Positions 25,644 through 34,516 of a DNA stretch of 49,955 nt are shown one piece after another. The DNA is from Candidatus Woesearchaeota archaeon (lineage in GTDB: Archaea > Nanobdellota > Nanobdellia > Woesearchaeales > CALCXY01): the NCBI GenBank assembly GCA_937906345.1, contig CALCXY010000034.1, positions 1-49,955 of the forward strand, in the 5' to 3' direction. The first letter of the stretch is position 1. Every line of letters starts with the position of its first letter. The notes under the pieces are model-generated. The model was given only the letters and a program-made list of their open reading frames with translations, did not search any database and was not told the origin of the DNA. The translations under genes were made by a program, and so were the position numbers.

Positions 25644-27289
25644 ACTTCCCAAAAATTAAATTTGAACATATCTTCTTAATTATCTTCCTTGCACTTATGC
25701 TCACAACAGGAATTGCAAACTTATGGAATAAACAAATAACACATGATCGTCCCTACTCATACCTTGCAGGAGATACCTTCCAACATTGGGTAAGAACAGA
25801 GGGTATTAAAGATGCAGGTAATTATCGTAATAGAGCAAGTTTTCAAACGTATGGTTATGATGATGTTATTGGAGATTATCCTCCTTTATTGTTCCACCTC
25901 TCAATTATTTTCAGCAACGTCTCGGGTTTACCAACCTATGACGCAATTCTTTTCCTCATCTTCCTAACAGCAATCTTAGCAACATTAATCATCTATTTCA
26001 TTTTAAAAGATTTTAATAAACATATTGCTATAATTTCATTACCATTCTCTTTACTTATTTTCTCAGGCGCTTCCTATACTGGATTTACTTGGGGACATTG
26101 GCCATCTTTATTAGCACAATTTTATTTAATAGCTGTTCTTTGGAGCATTAAAAATATTGATCTCAAAAAATCATATCTTTTAATTGCAGCTTTCTTCACA
26201 GCAACAATTTTAGCGCATACAAGTGAAGCTATAATGGGATTTTTCTTTATTATTTTTTACCTTGCAATTATGTTTTGGCACAAAAACAAGCCTAAAGAAA
26301 AATTCTTTACATTTTTGAAAGCGGGTATACTCTCATTCATTCTCTCACTTTGGTATTTAATTATCTTTAAAGGAACTTGGACTCATAATCAAGGGTATGA
26401 ATTTTCAATAATCACCTCAACAGGGGGCTCTCCAAGCGTGCAATTTGCAGATTATGGAATCTTTGCATTTATTATCATCATAGGATTTATTCTTTCACTC
26501 TTACTCTTAAAACAAAAGAAAAACCAGCTACCTATTATCTCTTCTATCTTCTTTTTAATTATGGGTTACACAAATTATATTGGTTTTCATAGTAGAGCTT
26601 TTCAAATCAGATATTTTTGGCCAATCTACCTTTGTTTTTTCATTGGTTTAATATTTTACACTATTCCAAAAAAATTCTTGAAATGGAATATTATGTATTC
26701 TTACATAATAGCATTTGTCCTATTAGCACTTTTTGCAAATCTAGGGAATGTATCTGCATCTATTCCAAATGTTCCTTTTTATGAAAAATTATCTTCTCCT
26801 GGAATGATGGATCCTTATCATTGGGAAGCGTATTCTTGGATGCACGAAAACTCTCCTAAAGATGCTAAAGTCCTTTTCCTATATGGTGATCAATTTTCTC
26901 AAACAAACTATCTTCTTTCAGTTAAAAGAGTCCCTTACAAAGTAGATCCACAAGATTTTTTCACTACCCTTCAAAACCCTCAACCTGAGAGAGAATTTAT
27001 TATCAATATCTATGGAGATAACGTTAACAGCTACCCTTATTGGAAATCATTTTTATCTTTTGGCTATTATTTAGACGAAACTACTGAATTTGAACACGGC
27101 CTTAAACATGATATTTGTAACTTTGATTATTATATTTATGATAAAGCCTCATTCATAAACCAAGAATTTCCTATTTTTAACAATGCTATAACAACAATTT
27201 TCAAAAATCATGGAATGAAAGAATTATTTGCTAATCAATTAGTTGGAATTATTTTCAACCCTAAACCAGGTGAAGACTGTGTTGGATAG
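25640..27289 (+). CDS. GT-C-like multi-TM protein, large member of a paired module
   Basis: The 549-residue protein has about 11 TM helices. After TM1 an extracytoplasmic loop holds AGDTFQHW, then DYPPLLFHL and WGHWPSLLAQF, and a soluble domain of about 170 residues ends it. The Asp in the first loop and the overall layout resemble GT-C transferases using lipid-phosphate sugars. The same three motifs appear as GDSAWHF, EYPPPSHL and WGQRPSLLSF in the convergent gene at 27909-29507, so the two are paralogues. Donor and acceptor are unknown. A small membrane protein gene overlaps its end. Confidence 0.7.
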   Translation: MNFPKIKFEHIFLIIFLALMLTTGIANLWNKQITHDRPYSYLAGDTFQHWVRTEGIKDAGNYRNRASFQTYGYDDVIGDYPPLLFHLSIIFSNVSGLPTYDAILFLIFLTAILATLIIYFILKDFNKHIAIISLPFSLLIFSGASYTGFTWGHWPSLLAQFYLIAVLWSIKNIDLKKSYLLIAAFFTATILAHTSEAIMGFFFIIFYLAIMFWHKNKPKEKFFTFLKAGILSFILSLWYLIIFKGTWTHNQGYEFSIITSTGGSPSVQFADYGIFAFIIIIGFILSLLLLKQKKNQLPIISSIFFLIMGYTNYIGFHSRAFQIRYFWPIYLCFFIGLIFYTIPKKFLKWNIMYSYIIAFVLLALFANLGNVSASIPNVPFYEKLSSPGMMDPYHWEAYSWMHENSPKDAKVLFLYGDQFSQTNYLLSVKRVPYKVDPQDFFTTLQNPQPEREFIINIYGDNVNSYPYWKSFLSFGYYLDETTEFEHGLKHDICNFDYYIYDKASFINQEFPIFNNAITTIFKNHGMKELFANQLVGIIFNPKPGEDCVG

Positions 27290-27641
27290 ACTAAAGCAAG
27301 AATTAACACAATTAGGCATCATCTTAGTAGGTTCTATTATTTTATTTAAACTTATTTTCTTAAATGAACCATTAGGAAGCATAATTAGGATTATCTTATC
27401 AATTTTTTACATATTTATAATTCCAGGATATCTTATGTTATATTATTGGAATGCTAAAATTGAATTTATTGAAAGAACTGTTTTAGGAATTGCTCTAAGT
27501 GGAGCAATACTAGGAGTTGTAAGTTATTATATTGCACTTATAGGATTAAATGTAAATTTTCACTTTATTCTTCCTTTACTGTTAATCCTAGCTGGGTTCT
27601 ATATCGCTTTAATAAAAACCCCACACCCACAACCAAAATAA
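27279..27641 (+). CDS. small membrane protein paired with GT-C-like protein (DUF1616-like)
   Basis: About 120 residues form four hydrophobic helices. The start is taken as GTG at 27279 because GGTGA ends 5 nt before it. A frame start at 27243 would overlap the upstream gene heavily with no ribosome site. It overlaps the upstream stop by 11 nt. The segment IFIIPGYLMLYYWN and the following ERTVLGIALSGAIL resemble the N-terminal half of DUF1616 proteins. The last 77 nt overlap the convergent small-membrane-protein gene, so their tails are encoded on opposite strands of the same DNA. Confidence 0.62.
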   Translation: MLDRLKQELTQLGIILVGSIILFKLIFLNEPLGSIIRIILSIFYIFIIPGYLMLYYWNAKIEFIERTVLGIALSGAILGVVSYYIALIGLNVNFHFILPLLLILAGFYIALIKTPHPQPK

Positions 27642-27912
27642 AAGTAACAAATAAGGACAACTTTAAACTTGGTAAAATTCTATCAACAAACCAAACAGCT
27701 AAAGTAAACAAGCTCAACCCTAAAAATAAAGAAAAGAATATTTTCTCATCTGTCTCAAGATTAAAATTATTAAGAATCATATACGTAGGAATAACATAAA
27801 TCAAAACCATAGCTAACACACTTCTCACTCCTTCAAATTGAAATAAATACAATACATAGATGAGTATAATAATGCTGCATACCCCTCCTAAAATCTTATT
27901 ATTTAGTTTCAT
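27565..27912 (-). CDS. small membrane protein, counterpart of the convergent one
   Basis: The 115 residues form four hydrophobic helices with IYVIPTYMILNNFNLETDEKIFFSL-type spacing comparable to the convergent partner (IPGYLMLYYWN, then E-R start of the next helix). It begins by ATGA overlap with the preceding GT-C-like gene. The short polar tail (KRYRTQLGLTVKEE) is where the two convergent genes overlap. The role is unknown; a stabilising or flipping partner of the large protein is a guess. Confidence 0.62.
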   Translation of the reverse strand: MKLNNKILGGVCSIIILIYVLYLFQFEGVRSVLAMVLIYVIPTYMILNNFNLETDEKIFFSLFLGLSLFTLAVWFVDRILPSLKLSLFVTFILVVGVGFLLKRYRTQLGLTVKEE

Positions 27913-29507
27913 GCTATCTCCTCTAAGGGTTGGATAACTTCATAGAGCCTAATATCATCTTTATTGTATAAAGGCACCTGATTTTCAAAATTTTTGATCT
28001 CAAAATTCTGCAAGTCTTTTAACTTTTGTGCATACTGCGCATTTTGCGTTAAATATCTTAAATCAGAATAATCTGCAATAAAATATTGCTTACCAGTTAA
28101 ATAGGTATCATTTCTCATTTTACCATACCATTGTGCAATATGCCTATTTGAAACACTTAACTGCCATCTTACTTTTGGATATGTAATAGTGCCCCTATTG
28201 TAAATAAAAGCATCTTGAGGAATATCACTTAGCCTTAACCATTCAGCGAATTCATATTGTTGCTGAGTCATTCTTCCTAAACTTGAATAAGCTCCCTCTA
28301 ATGTTTGTAATGCTTCTGGACTTTTTGTTTGAAAAATAAATACAAGCAATACAACAAAAACCATAATCTTCGCAATTTTTTTAACTTGAGTTTTTGTAGG
28401 TAATAAACTTACTAAAGACATAACTCCTATACTAATTAATGCAAAAAACACTGGAGGCTCTGTAACCATCATTCTAATGAGCCTAGGACTTGTTGTCCCT
28501 AAAAACACATCAAAATGTAAAGCTAAGTAAATCCCTCCCAACCAAGATAAAATAAGTAAATCCTTATTTTTTCTTCTCATTAATAAAAGTAAAACACCTA
28601 AAGCTACTAATACTAATAATATCCAATGATAATGCCCTGATAACTCAACATAACTCTCAGGATAACTTCCTTGATAAGTTCCTTTTTGAACATTCCACAT
28701 TAATAATCTTGATAGAGGAACTGTTCGTTCTCCAGATGCTTCTCCTAATTCCAATCCATAATAAATTGGTGCGAAAGGAGCAATTATTATTAAAAGAAGT
28801 AATCCAGAGATAAGTACATGTTTTAGATTATCTTTTCCAATAGGTATTTTTTTGTATTTTATGGACATTGTTATGACATACACTAAACTACAAAGAAAAC
28901 TAATAACTGATCCTTGAATATGCAATAAAAACTGCGCAGCAACTAGCAATAGAAAAATATAAAGATAAACCACTCTCTGGTTTTTTGTATAATATCCATC
29001 AAGATACTTATAGAGTGCATAAAGTATGATAGGAACAAAAATAAAGCTTAACAAACTAGGCCTTTGTCCCCAAAGATAAAGCATTATTTCTCTCATAGAA
29101 TAAATTAAGGGAAACGCTGCTAAAAAACCAATCATAGGACTGTATAATTTTCTAATGAAAAAATAAGTAACTAATACACCTAAAAACCCTGTTATAGCCA
29201 TGTAAAGAAACGGACTCAATATTCGTTCTCCTCCTGCTATTTGCATAAGCGCATAATTCAAATGACTTGGTGGAGGATACTCAGGATATAAAGGTCCTAA
29301 ACTGCTTAAATTATAATACCATAATCCAATAAAATAAGGCATTTTAGTAGTTGAACGATCTAAATTAAATTGAGGATCACCATTTGCAAAATGCCATGCA
29401 CTATCTCCTTCTCCAAATGGCAGCCAACTTTCTTGTAAAGGCAAGGTCCATGTAAAAAAAGCTACTAAAAACAAAATTGTTAAGAATAAAATATCTTTAT
29501 AGTTCAT
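27909..29507 (-). CDS. GT-C-like multi-TM protein, second large member
   Basis: The 532-residue protein has about 11 TM helices and then a soluble domain of about 140 residues. The first loop carries GEGDSAWHF (near 37), then YPEYPPPSHLNYALM and LWGQRPSLLSF, the same motifs as the convergent 549-residue protein. It is third in a coupled operon: GT2, DegT aminotransferase, this gene, small membrane protein. The context suggests transfer of a polyprenyl-phosphate-linked amino or deoxy sugar on the outer membrane face. The start is by ATGA overlap with the aminotransferase stop. Confidence 0.72.
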   Translation of the reverse strand: MNYKDILFLTILFLVAFFTWTLPLQESWLPFGEGDSAWHFANGDPQFNLDRSTTKMPYFIGLWYYNLSSLGPLYPEYPPPSHLNYALMQIAGGERILSPFLYMAITGFLGVLVTYFFIRKLYSPMIGFLAAFPLIYSMREIMLYLWGQRPSLLSFIFVPIILYALYKYLDGYYTKNQRVVYLYIFLLLVAAQFLLHIQGSVISFLCSLVYVITMSIKYKKIPIGKDNLKHVLISGLLLLIIIAPFAPIYYGLELGEASGERTVPLSRLLMWNVQKGTYQGSYPESYVELSGHYHWILLVLVALGVLLLLMRRKNKDLLILSWLGGIYLALHFDVFLGTTSPRLIRMMVTEPPVFFALISIGVMSLVSLLPTKTQVKKIAKIMVFVVLLVFIFQTKSPEALQTLEGAYSSLGRMTQQQYEFAEWLRLSDIPQDAFIYNRGTITYPKVRWQLSVSNRHIAQWYGKMRNDTYLTGKQYFIADYSDLRYLTQNAQYAQKLKDLQNFEIKNFENQVPLYNKDDIRLYEVIQPLEEIA

Positions 29508-30601
29508 TGTAGTGATTTTAACACATTACAAATATGTAAAACCTCTTCTTTTGTTAAATGAGCACTTGAAGGCAAGCTAATCCCTTGTAAGGATAGTGCT
29601 TTAGAAACTGGATATTCTTTAGTTTCTTTATACATTGGCATTAAATGCATAGGAATAAAAAATGGCCTTGTCCCTATTCCCTTTTCTGATAATTTGTTAA
29701 TAAGCTCATCCCTACTCATACCAAAATTTTTATCTATAAGAATACAATACATCCAATATACATTTTTACAATGGTCTTGTTCTGGAGGTAAAATAACTCC
29801 TTTCACATTGCCTAGTTGCTCATTATACCATTGTGCTATCTGCCTTTTATTAGTAATAGTTTTTTCAATATTTTCCAATTGTGCTAAACCTATTGCTGCT
29901 TGCACATTTGTTAATCTTAAATTAAATCCAATCTCTGGATGATAATATCTTTTATCAGGATCCATAGCATGATCTTTAAGAAAACGCATTCTTTCAGCAA
30001 GTTTAGGATCATCTGTTACAATCATTCCTCCTTCTCCTGTTGTAATAGTTTTATTACCATAAAAACTAAAACAACCTACATGACCTATACTCCCAACTTT
30101 AGCGCCTTTATATGTTGCACCATGTGCCTCTGCTGCATCTTCTATGACTTTAAGATTATATTTCTCAGCCAATTCCATAATAGGATCCATATCACAAGGA
30201 TGCCCATACAAATGAACCGGCATAATTGCCTTAGTTTTCTTTGTGATCTTTTTTTCAATTTGAGTAACATCCATACACCATGTTTCTTTATCAGCATCAA
30301 CAAATACAGGTTTAGCACCTACATACGTAACAGCATTTGGACTAGCAACAAAAGTCAAATCAGGAACAATAACCTCATCACCCTCTCCAATATTTAGTCC
30401 TTTTAATGCAATATGTAACGCTGCAGTCCCATTACAAACACTAACTCCTAATTTAGAACCACAAAACTCTGCAAAACCTGTTTCAAATAAACTAATGTAT
30501 TTTCCTAAAGAACTTATCCATGTGCTTTTAACAGCCTCTGTAACATACTTTAATTCGTTTCCTTCCAATGTTGGTTCATAAATAGGTATAAAATCTTTCA
30601 T
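29504..30601 (-). CDS. DegT/DnrJ/EryC1 PLP aminotransferase, perosamine synthase-like
   Basis: The protein has about 365 residues. The PLP Lys lies in FSFYGNKTITTGEGG, cofactor residues in IEDAAEAHGATYKG, and the phosphate site in VCNGTAALHIAL. The N-terminal PIYEPTLEGNELKYVTEAVKSTWISS is typical of sugar aminotransferases acting on 4-keto-6-deoxyhexoses. With Gmd in the window, GDP-perosamine synthesis is a reasonable prediction. The start is the ATG at 30601 sharing one base with the upstream stop (TAATG). An in-frame start 36 nt upstream would lie inside the GT2 gene. Confidence 0.9.
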   Translation of the reverse strand: MKDFIPIYEPTLEGNELKYVTEAVKSTWISSLGKYISLFETGFAEFCGSKLGVSVCNGTAALHIALKGLNIGEGDEVIVPDLTFVASPNAVTYVGAKPVFVDADKETWCMDVTQIEKKITKKTKAIMPVHLYGHPCDMDPIMELAEKYNLKVIEDAAEAHGATYKGAKVGSIGHVGCFSFYGNKTITTGEGGMIVTDDPKLAERMRFLKDHAMDPDKRYYHPEIGFNLRLTNVQAAIGLAQLENIEKTITNKRQIAQWYNEQLGNVKGVILPPEQDHCKNVYWMYCILIDKNFGMSRDELINKLSEKGIGTRPFFIPMHLMPMYKETKEYPVSKALSLQGISLPSSAHLTKEEVLHICNVLKSLQ

Positions 30602-31365
30602 TATCCAAAAAACCTCAATTGTAATGCACGTTTCCAATAAAGATAAGCATAATAAATATAACTTTGAGATTTAGAATGTCCTTCTTCTCTGTATTTGTAA
30701 ACAAAAGGAATTTCTTTAATAGTATATCCTCTTCGTATAGCTCGATAAAATAATTCCATATCAAATTCTCCCCATCGTGCTTTGTATTTGAAAGGCAATG
30801 CTAAAAATTTATCTCTTTTCATAGCGTGAAAGCCACCTGTAAAATCTGTTACCTTAAATCCAAGAATAATTCGCAAGAAAAGATTCAAACTAAAAGTAGC
30901 TAATCGTTTAAACCAAGGCATCTCAACTCCTCCTCCTGGTGCAAACCTTGAACAATTCACAATATCTGCTTCATTCATATAAGATAATAATTCAATAATC
31001 TTTGCTGGAGGATGTGAAAAATCCGCATCCATAATAACAACCACATTACTCCTTGCAGCTTTAATTCCATCTTGCAATGCAGAAAATATTCCTTTTTCTT
31101 GATATCTGTGTAAAGCAACAACATAATCTTTATCATAACTATCTATAATCTCTGGAGTTTTATCCTTGCTATTATCATCAACAATAATAACCTCGAATTG
31201 ATATCTTCCATTTAAAGTTTCAATTATAGAATCAATCATTCGTTTAATACCTTCTTCCTCATTATAGGTAGGAAGAATAACAGATACTTCTTTTGTTTGC
31301 TTAAAATCAAGAATAGTATCAAATTCCTGAGTCTTTTTCCCAGATTTATATTTATAAGCTTTCAT
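30601..31365 (-). CDS. GT2 glycosyltransferase, dolichol-phosphate mannose synthase-like
   Basis: The 254-residue protein has VSVILPTYNEEEGI near 28, VDDNSKDKT near 61 and metal-binding MDADFSHPP near 112. CSRFAPGGGVEMPWFKR and DFTGGFHAMKRD follow, in the order found in DPM1-type enzymes. An extra N-terminal stretch of 25 polar residues is present. It should load a sugar onto polyprenyl phosphate to feed the GT-C-like protein encoded two genes later. It heads a four-gene coupled operon. Confidence 0.9.
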   Translation of the reverse strand: MKAYKYKSGKKTQEFDTILDFKQTKEVSVILPTYNEEEGIKRMIDSIIETLNGRYQFEVIIVDDNSKDKTPEIIDSYDKDYVVALHRYQEKGIFSALQDGIKAARSNVVVIMDADFSHPPAKIIELLSYMNEADIVNCSRFAPGGGVEMPWFKRLATFSLNLFLRIILGFKVTDFTGGFHAMKRDKFLALPFKYKARWGEFDMELFYRAIRRGYTIKEIPFVYKYREEGHSKSQSYIYYAYLYWKRALQLRFFG

Positions 31366-31388
31366 ATTGATTTGGGAACAGATTATGC

Positions 31389-31397
31389 TTTAAAAAG
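31389..31397 (-). promoter_or_regulatory. TATA box for the GT2-DegT-GT-C operon
   Basis: CTTTTTAAAG on the minus strand is centred about 28 nt before the ATG at 31365. Confidence 0.55.
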
Positions 31398-31439
31398 GTA
31401 ATGAATTAAAGATTCATTACTGTTAAAATATACAAAAAT

Positions 31440-31447
31440 TTTATAAA
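31440..31447 (+). promoter_or_regulatory. TATA box for the YdjM-like gene
   Basis: TTTATAAA is centred 26 nt before the ATG at 31469. Confidence 0.6.
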
Positions 31448-31468
31448 CAACCCTAAATAAATAAATTC

Positions 31469-31864
31469 ATGCCACCATTATTCCACATCATTCTCTCAAC
31501 AATTATAGCAGCTATACTCTACCCATTCTACGGAATCTGGGTCTTAGCAGCATACATATCAGGAGTATTAGTTGATGTGGATCATCTTATTGAATACTTT
31601 AAAACAGAAAAAGCATTATCATTCAAGAAATTAAAACATTATTATAAAACAACAGACTTTGATAACATATTCCAGCCTTTTCATTCTGTAGAATTCTTAA
31701 TCATCCTAATAATCCTATCATTTTATCATGAAGTTTTCATTGTTTTAGCTGTAAGCTATAGTTTCCATTACGCTGTTGACTTTATTTTCCAGATAAATAA
31801 TGACTTTCTACATCATAGGAACTTTTCTTTTTTCTATTGGATTTACCAAAAATCATTTAAATAG
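31469..31864 (+). CDS. membrane protein, YdjM-like metal-dependent hydrolase family
   Basis: The 131-residue protein has three or four hydrophobic helices and conserved-looking His/Asp residues at their edges: VDVDHLIEYF near 34, FHSVEFL near 72 and SYSFHYAVDFI near 93. This Asp/His layout is that of YdjM-type membrane-bound putative metal-dependent hydrolases (COG1988), though the protein is shorter than usual. The substrate is unknown. It is followed after 18 nt by a P-loop protein gene on the same strand. Confidence 0.58.
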   Translation: MPPLFHIILSTIIAAILYPFYGIWVLAAYISGVLVDVDHLIEYFKTEKALSFKKLKHYYKTTDFDNIFQPFHSVEFLIILIILSFYHEVFIVLAVSYSFHYAVDFIFQINNDFLHHRNFSFFYWIYQKSFK

Positions 31865-31882
31865 ATATTAAATAGCTTTCTC

Positions 31883-32416
31883 ATGGTAAAAAACAAAGTT
31901 ATCTTACTCTTAGGTCCTGCAGGAAGCGGAAAAACAAGCACTGCTGATCGTATAGCTAAAAACAAAGACTGGATTCACCTATCAGAAGATGATTTTTGGG
32001 TAGAAATAAAAAAAGGTCGCCCGCCTGGAGAATTTAGAACAGTCAAAGAACAAAAAATTGTTCAGCCCATGGCAGTTAAAAAAATATTAAAAATCTTAAA
32101 GAAGGGAAAAAATGTAGTTTTTGAATTTATTATTTATGAAAATCCTCCAAAACCCTTAATTTTTTATGAAAAAGCACTATTAAAGCATAATGTTGATGTT
32201 GTAGTTAAAGTTTTAAGACCCACAGCATCTGCCATAATGAAAAGAATTAAAATTAGGGGTCGAGAAAATGATAAGCAAAATAAACAGATTAAGGAACATG
32301 TAAAAAATCAGGTTAATTGCGTAAAATCAAAGCATATTAAGAAAGAATGGGTTGTCAATAATAGTAAGGATTCTTTGGAAGAAGTGTATAAGAAACATTT
32401 CAAACCTTTGTTATGA
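31883..32416 (+). CDS. P-loop ATPase/kinase-like protein
   Basis: The 177-residue protein has Walker A GPAGSGKTSTADRIAK at 9-24, and LSEDDFW near 34 with two acidic residues in the position of the zeta-toxin/kinase catalytic Asp. A basic lid region (KIRGRENDKQNKQIKEHVKNQV) lies near 120-140. This is the arrangement of small nucleotide or sugar kinases such as AAA_33 proteins. No antitoxin-like neighbour is seen, so a metabolic kinase is preferred over a zeta toxin. Confidence 0.7.
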   Translation: MVKNKVILLLGPAGSGKTSTADRIAKNKDWIHLSEDDFWVEIKKGRPPGEFRTVKEQKIVQPMAVKKILKILKKGKNVVFEFIIYENPPKPLIFYEKALLKHNVDVVVKVLRPTASAIMKRIKIRGRENDKQNKQIKEHVKNQVNCVKSKHIKKEWVVNNSKDSLEEVYKKHFKPLL

Positions 32417-32460
32417 ATTTGTAGCAATAGCTTCAACTCAATTTAAAGCTTAAAAAAGGT

Positions 32461-32470
32461 ATTTATATAT
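32461..32470 (+). promoter_or_regulatory. TATA box for the beta-propeller lipoprotein gene
   Basis: ATTTATATAT is centred about 35 nt before the ATG at 32501, which leaves a very short leader with GGTGA at 32490-32494. Confidence 0.55.
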
Positions 32471-32500
32471 ACTATCTATTCTATATTTTGGTGAATACAC

Positions 32501-34516
32501 ATGAAAAAAACACTTATATCAATGATTTTAATGTTAATAGTAGTATTAGGCTGTCAACCCTACATACCACAAGATAATACCAATAATGGGCAAACCTATG
32601 TAATTAAGGATAATAATCTACCTACTTTTTCAAGTGGGAAAGAATTATTAAAAGCATTTGAAGATGCTCAACAAAATAGAGGAAGAGGATTCCCTGAATT
32701 AGCAATTTTCAAATCATTTGCAACAACAGCTGAATCAGCACCAGTAACATCAGCAGACGCATCTGCAAGTGTTGATTTTTCAGAAACTAATATTCAAGTT
32801 GCAGGAGTAGATGAAGCAGATATTATCAAAACAGATGGAGAATATATTTATGCTGTTGCTCAAAACATATTATATATCATAAAAGCATATCCTGCTTCAC
32901 AAGTAGAAATAGTTTCACAAATTGATTTAGATCGTTTCTCACCACGAGAGCTTTTTATTCAAAAAAATAGAGTTTTAATTTTCGGTTCTCAAAGCTATGA
33001 ATTTGATATTCAAGAACCTACACCTATAATTGGAGAAATTTTGAGAATTGCACCTCGATACCCATCCTACTATAGCACTATGGCTGTAAAACTTATTGAC
33101 ACATCAATTAAAACCCAGCCAAAAATAATCAAAACAATTGATATTGAAGGAAATTACTTAACTTCAAGAAAAATAGATAATTATGCATACTTTGTTGTAA
33201 ACACCTATCCAAGGTATTTTGATAATCCTAGAGATTGTGTAGAGATTTTACCAAAGTTATATGAAAGTGCATCAACATTAGATCCTCAACAAGAAGATTT
33301 CATACCCATTGCAAGATGCACAGATATTGGTTATATTGAAGATGTAAAAGCTTCACAATTCATTACAATAGCAAGTATCTCATTAGAATCTGGAGAACTT
33401 GAAAAACAAGTAATTGTTGGATCTGGAGAAAACGTTTACGCTTCCCAAAACAATATCTATATTGCACAAACAGATTATGCAAATTATGGTGGAATAGGAA
33501 ATCCTGTTGAGGAAGATGAAGAGAAAACAGTTATCACAAAATTTGCTATTGAAAATGGTGATATTTTCTACCAAAACACAGGTTCTGTTAAAGGAACTAT
33601 CCTAAACCAATTTTCAATGGACGAATTTGAAAATCATTTTAGAATCGCTACCACTAGAGGTAATGTTTGGGATGAACCGCAAAAATCAACAAATAATATT
33701 TACATTCTCAATCAAGACCTTGAACAAGTAAGTGAAGTAGAAGATCTTGCACCTGGAGAGAAAATTTACTCAGTTAGATTTATGGGTAAAAAAGGATACA
33801 TTGTAACTTTCAAAAAAGTAGATCCTTTATTTGTTATTGACCTAGATCCTGAAGATCCAAGTGTATTAGGTAAACTAAAAATTCCTGGATACTCTGATTA
33901 TCTACATCCTTATGATGAAAATCATTTAATTGGAATTGGAAAGGATACTGTTGAAGCTGAAGAATCACTTCAAAATCAAAGAAATCTTAACTTTGCTTGG
34001 TATCAAGGCATTAAAATGGCTATCTTTGATGTTTCAGATGTAAATAATCCAATTGAATTGCATAAAGTAATTATTGGAGATCGTGGAACTGAAAGTGAAG
34101 CTCTACATGACCACAAAGCTTTCCTCTTCGATAAAGAAAAAAACCTCTTAGTCTTACCTATTACTTTAGCTAAGATTAAAGGAGAAAAATCTAGAGATAA
34201 TCAATATGGAGATTTTGTTTTCCAAGGAGCATATGTGTATGACCTTACTTTAAAAGATGGATTCCAACTTAGAGGAGAAGTTTCCCATTATGATGATCCA
34301 GAGATTTACTTAAAATCTGGTTATTATTTTAATGGTGATGCAAATATTAGAAGAAGTCTCTATATTGAGAATTTCCTTTACACATTTTCAAATGCTCGTT
34401 TACAATTAAACAATTTGAAAACTTTGGTTAAGGAAAAAATTGTTCCTTTCAAAACACAAGAAAAACCAATAATCTATTATGAAGAAGATGTAGTTACAAT
34501 CCAATCACTGCCATAG
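32501..34516 (+). CDS. secreted beta-propeller lipoprotein (COG4880-type)
   Basis: The 671-residue protein has a lipoprotein signal (MKKTLISMILMLIVVLGCQP) with Cys18 as the likely lipidated residue. After a Ser/Ala-rich spacer comes TNIQVAGVDEADIIKTDGEYIYAV, the hallmark opening of the C-terminal beta-propeller family distantly related to WD40 (Beta_propel). Repeated beta blades run to the end. It is exported and membrane-tethered. Family members are found across archaea without a known activity. The 3' end overlaps the convergent radical SAM gene by 23 nt. Confidence 0.85.
   Translation: MKKTLISMILMLIVVLGCQPYIPQDNTNNGQTYVIKDNNLPTFSSGKELLKAFEDAQQNRGRGFPELAIFKSFATTAESAPVTSADASASVDFSETNIQVAGVDEADIIKTDGEYIYAVAQNILYIIKAYPASQVEIVSQIDLDRFSPRELFIQKNRVLIFGSQSYEFDIQEPTPIIGEILRIAPRYPSYYSTMAVKLIDTSIKTQPKIIKTIDIEGNYLTSRKIDNYAYFVVNTYPRYFDNPRDCVEILPKLYESASTLDPQQEDFIPIARCTDIGYIEDVKASQFITIASISLESGELEKQVIVGSGENVYASQNNIYIAQTDYANYGGIGNPVEEDEEKTVITKFAIENGDIFYQNTGSVKGTILNQFSMDEFENHFRIATTRGNVWDEPQKSTNNIYILNQDLEQVSEVEDLAPGEKIYSVRFMGKKGYIVTFKKVDPLFVIDLDPEDPSVLGKLKIPGYSDYLHPYDENHLIGIGKDTVEAEESLQNQRNLNFAWYQGIKMAIFDVSDVNNPIELHKVIIGDRGTESEALHDHKAFLFDKEKNLLVLPITLAKIKGEKSRDNQYGDFVFQGAYVYDLTLKDGFQLRGEVSHYDDPEIYLKSGYYFNGDANIRRSLYIENFLYTFSNARLQLNNLKTLVKEKIVPFKTQEKPIIYYEEDVVTIQSLP

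Noticed and set aside
31883-32416. Zeta-type toxin of a toxin-antitoxin pair
   Set aside because: The neighbouring small gene encodes a membrane protein, not an antitoxin; a small kinase fits as well.
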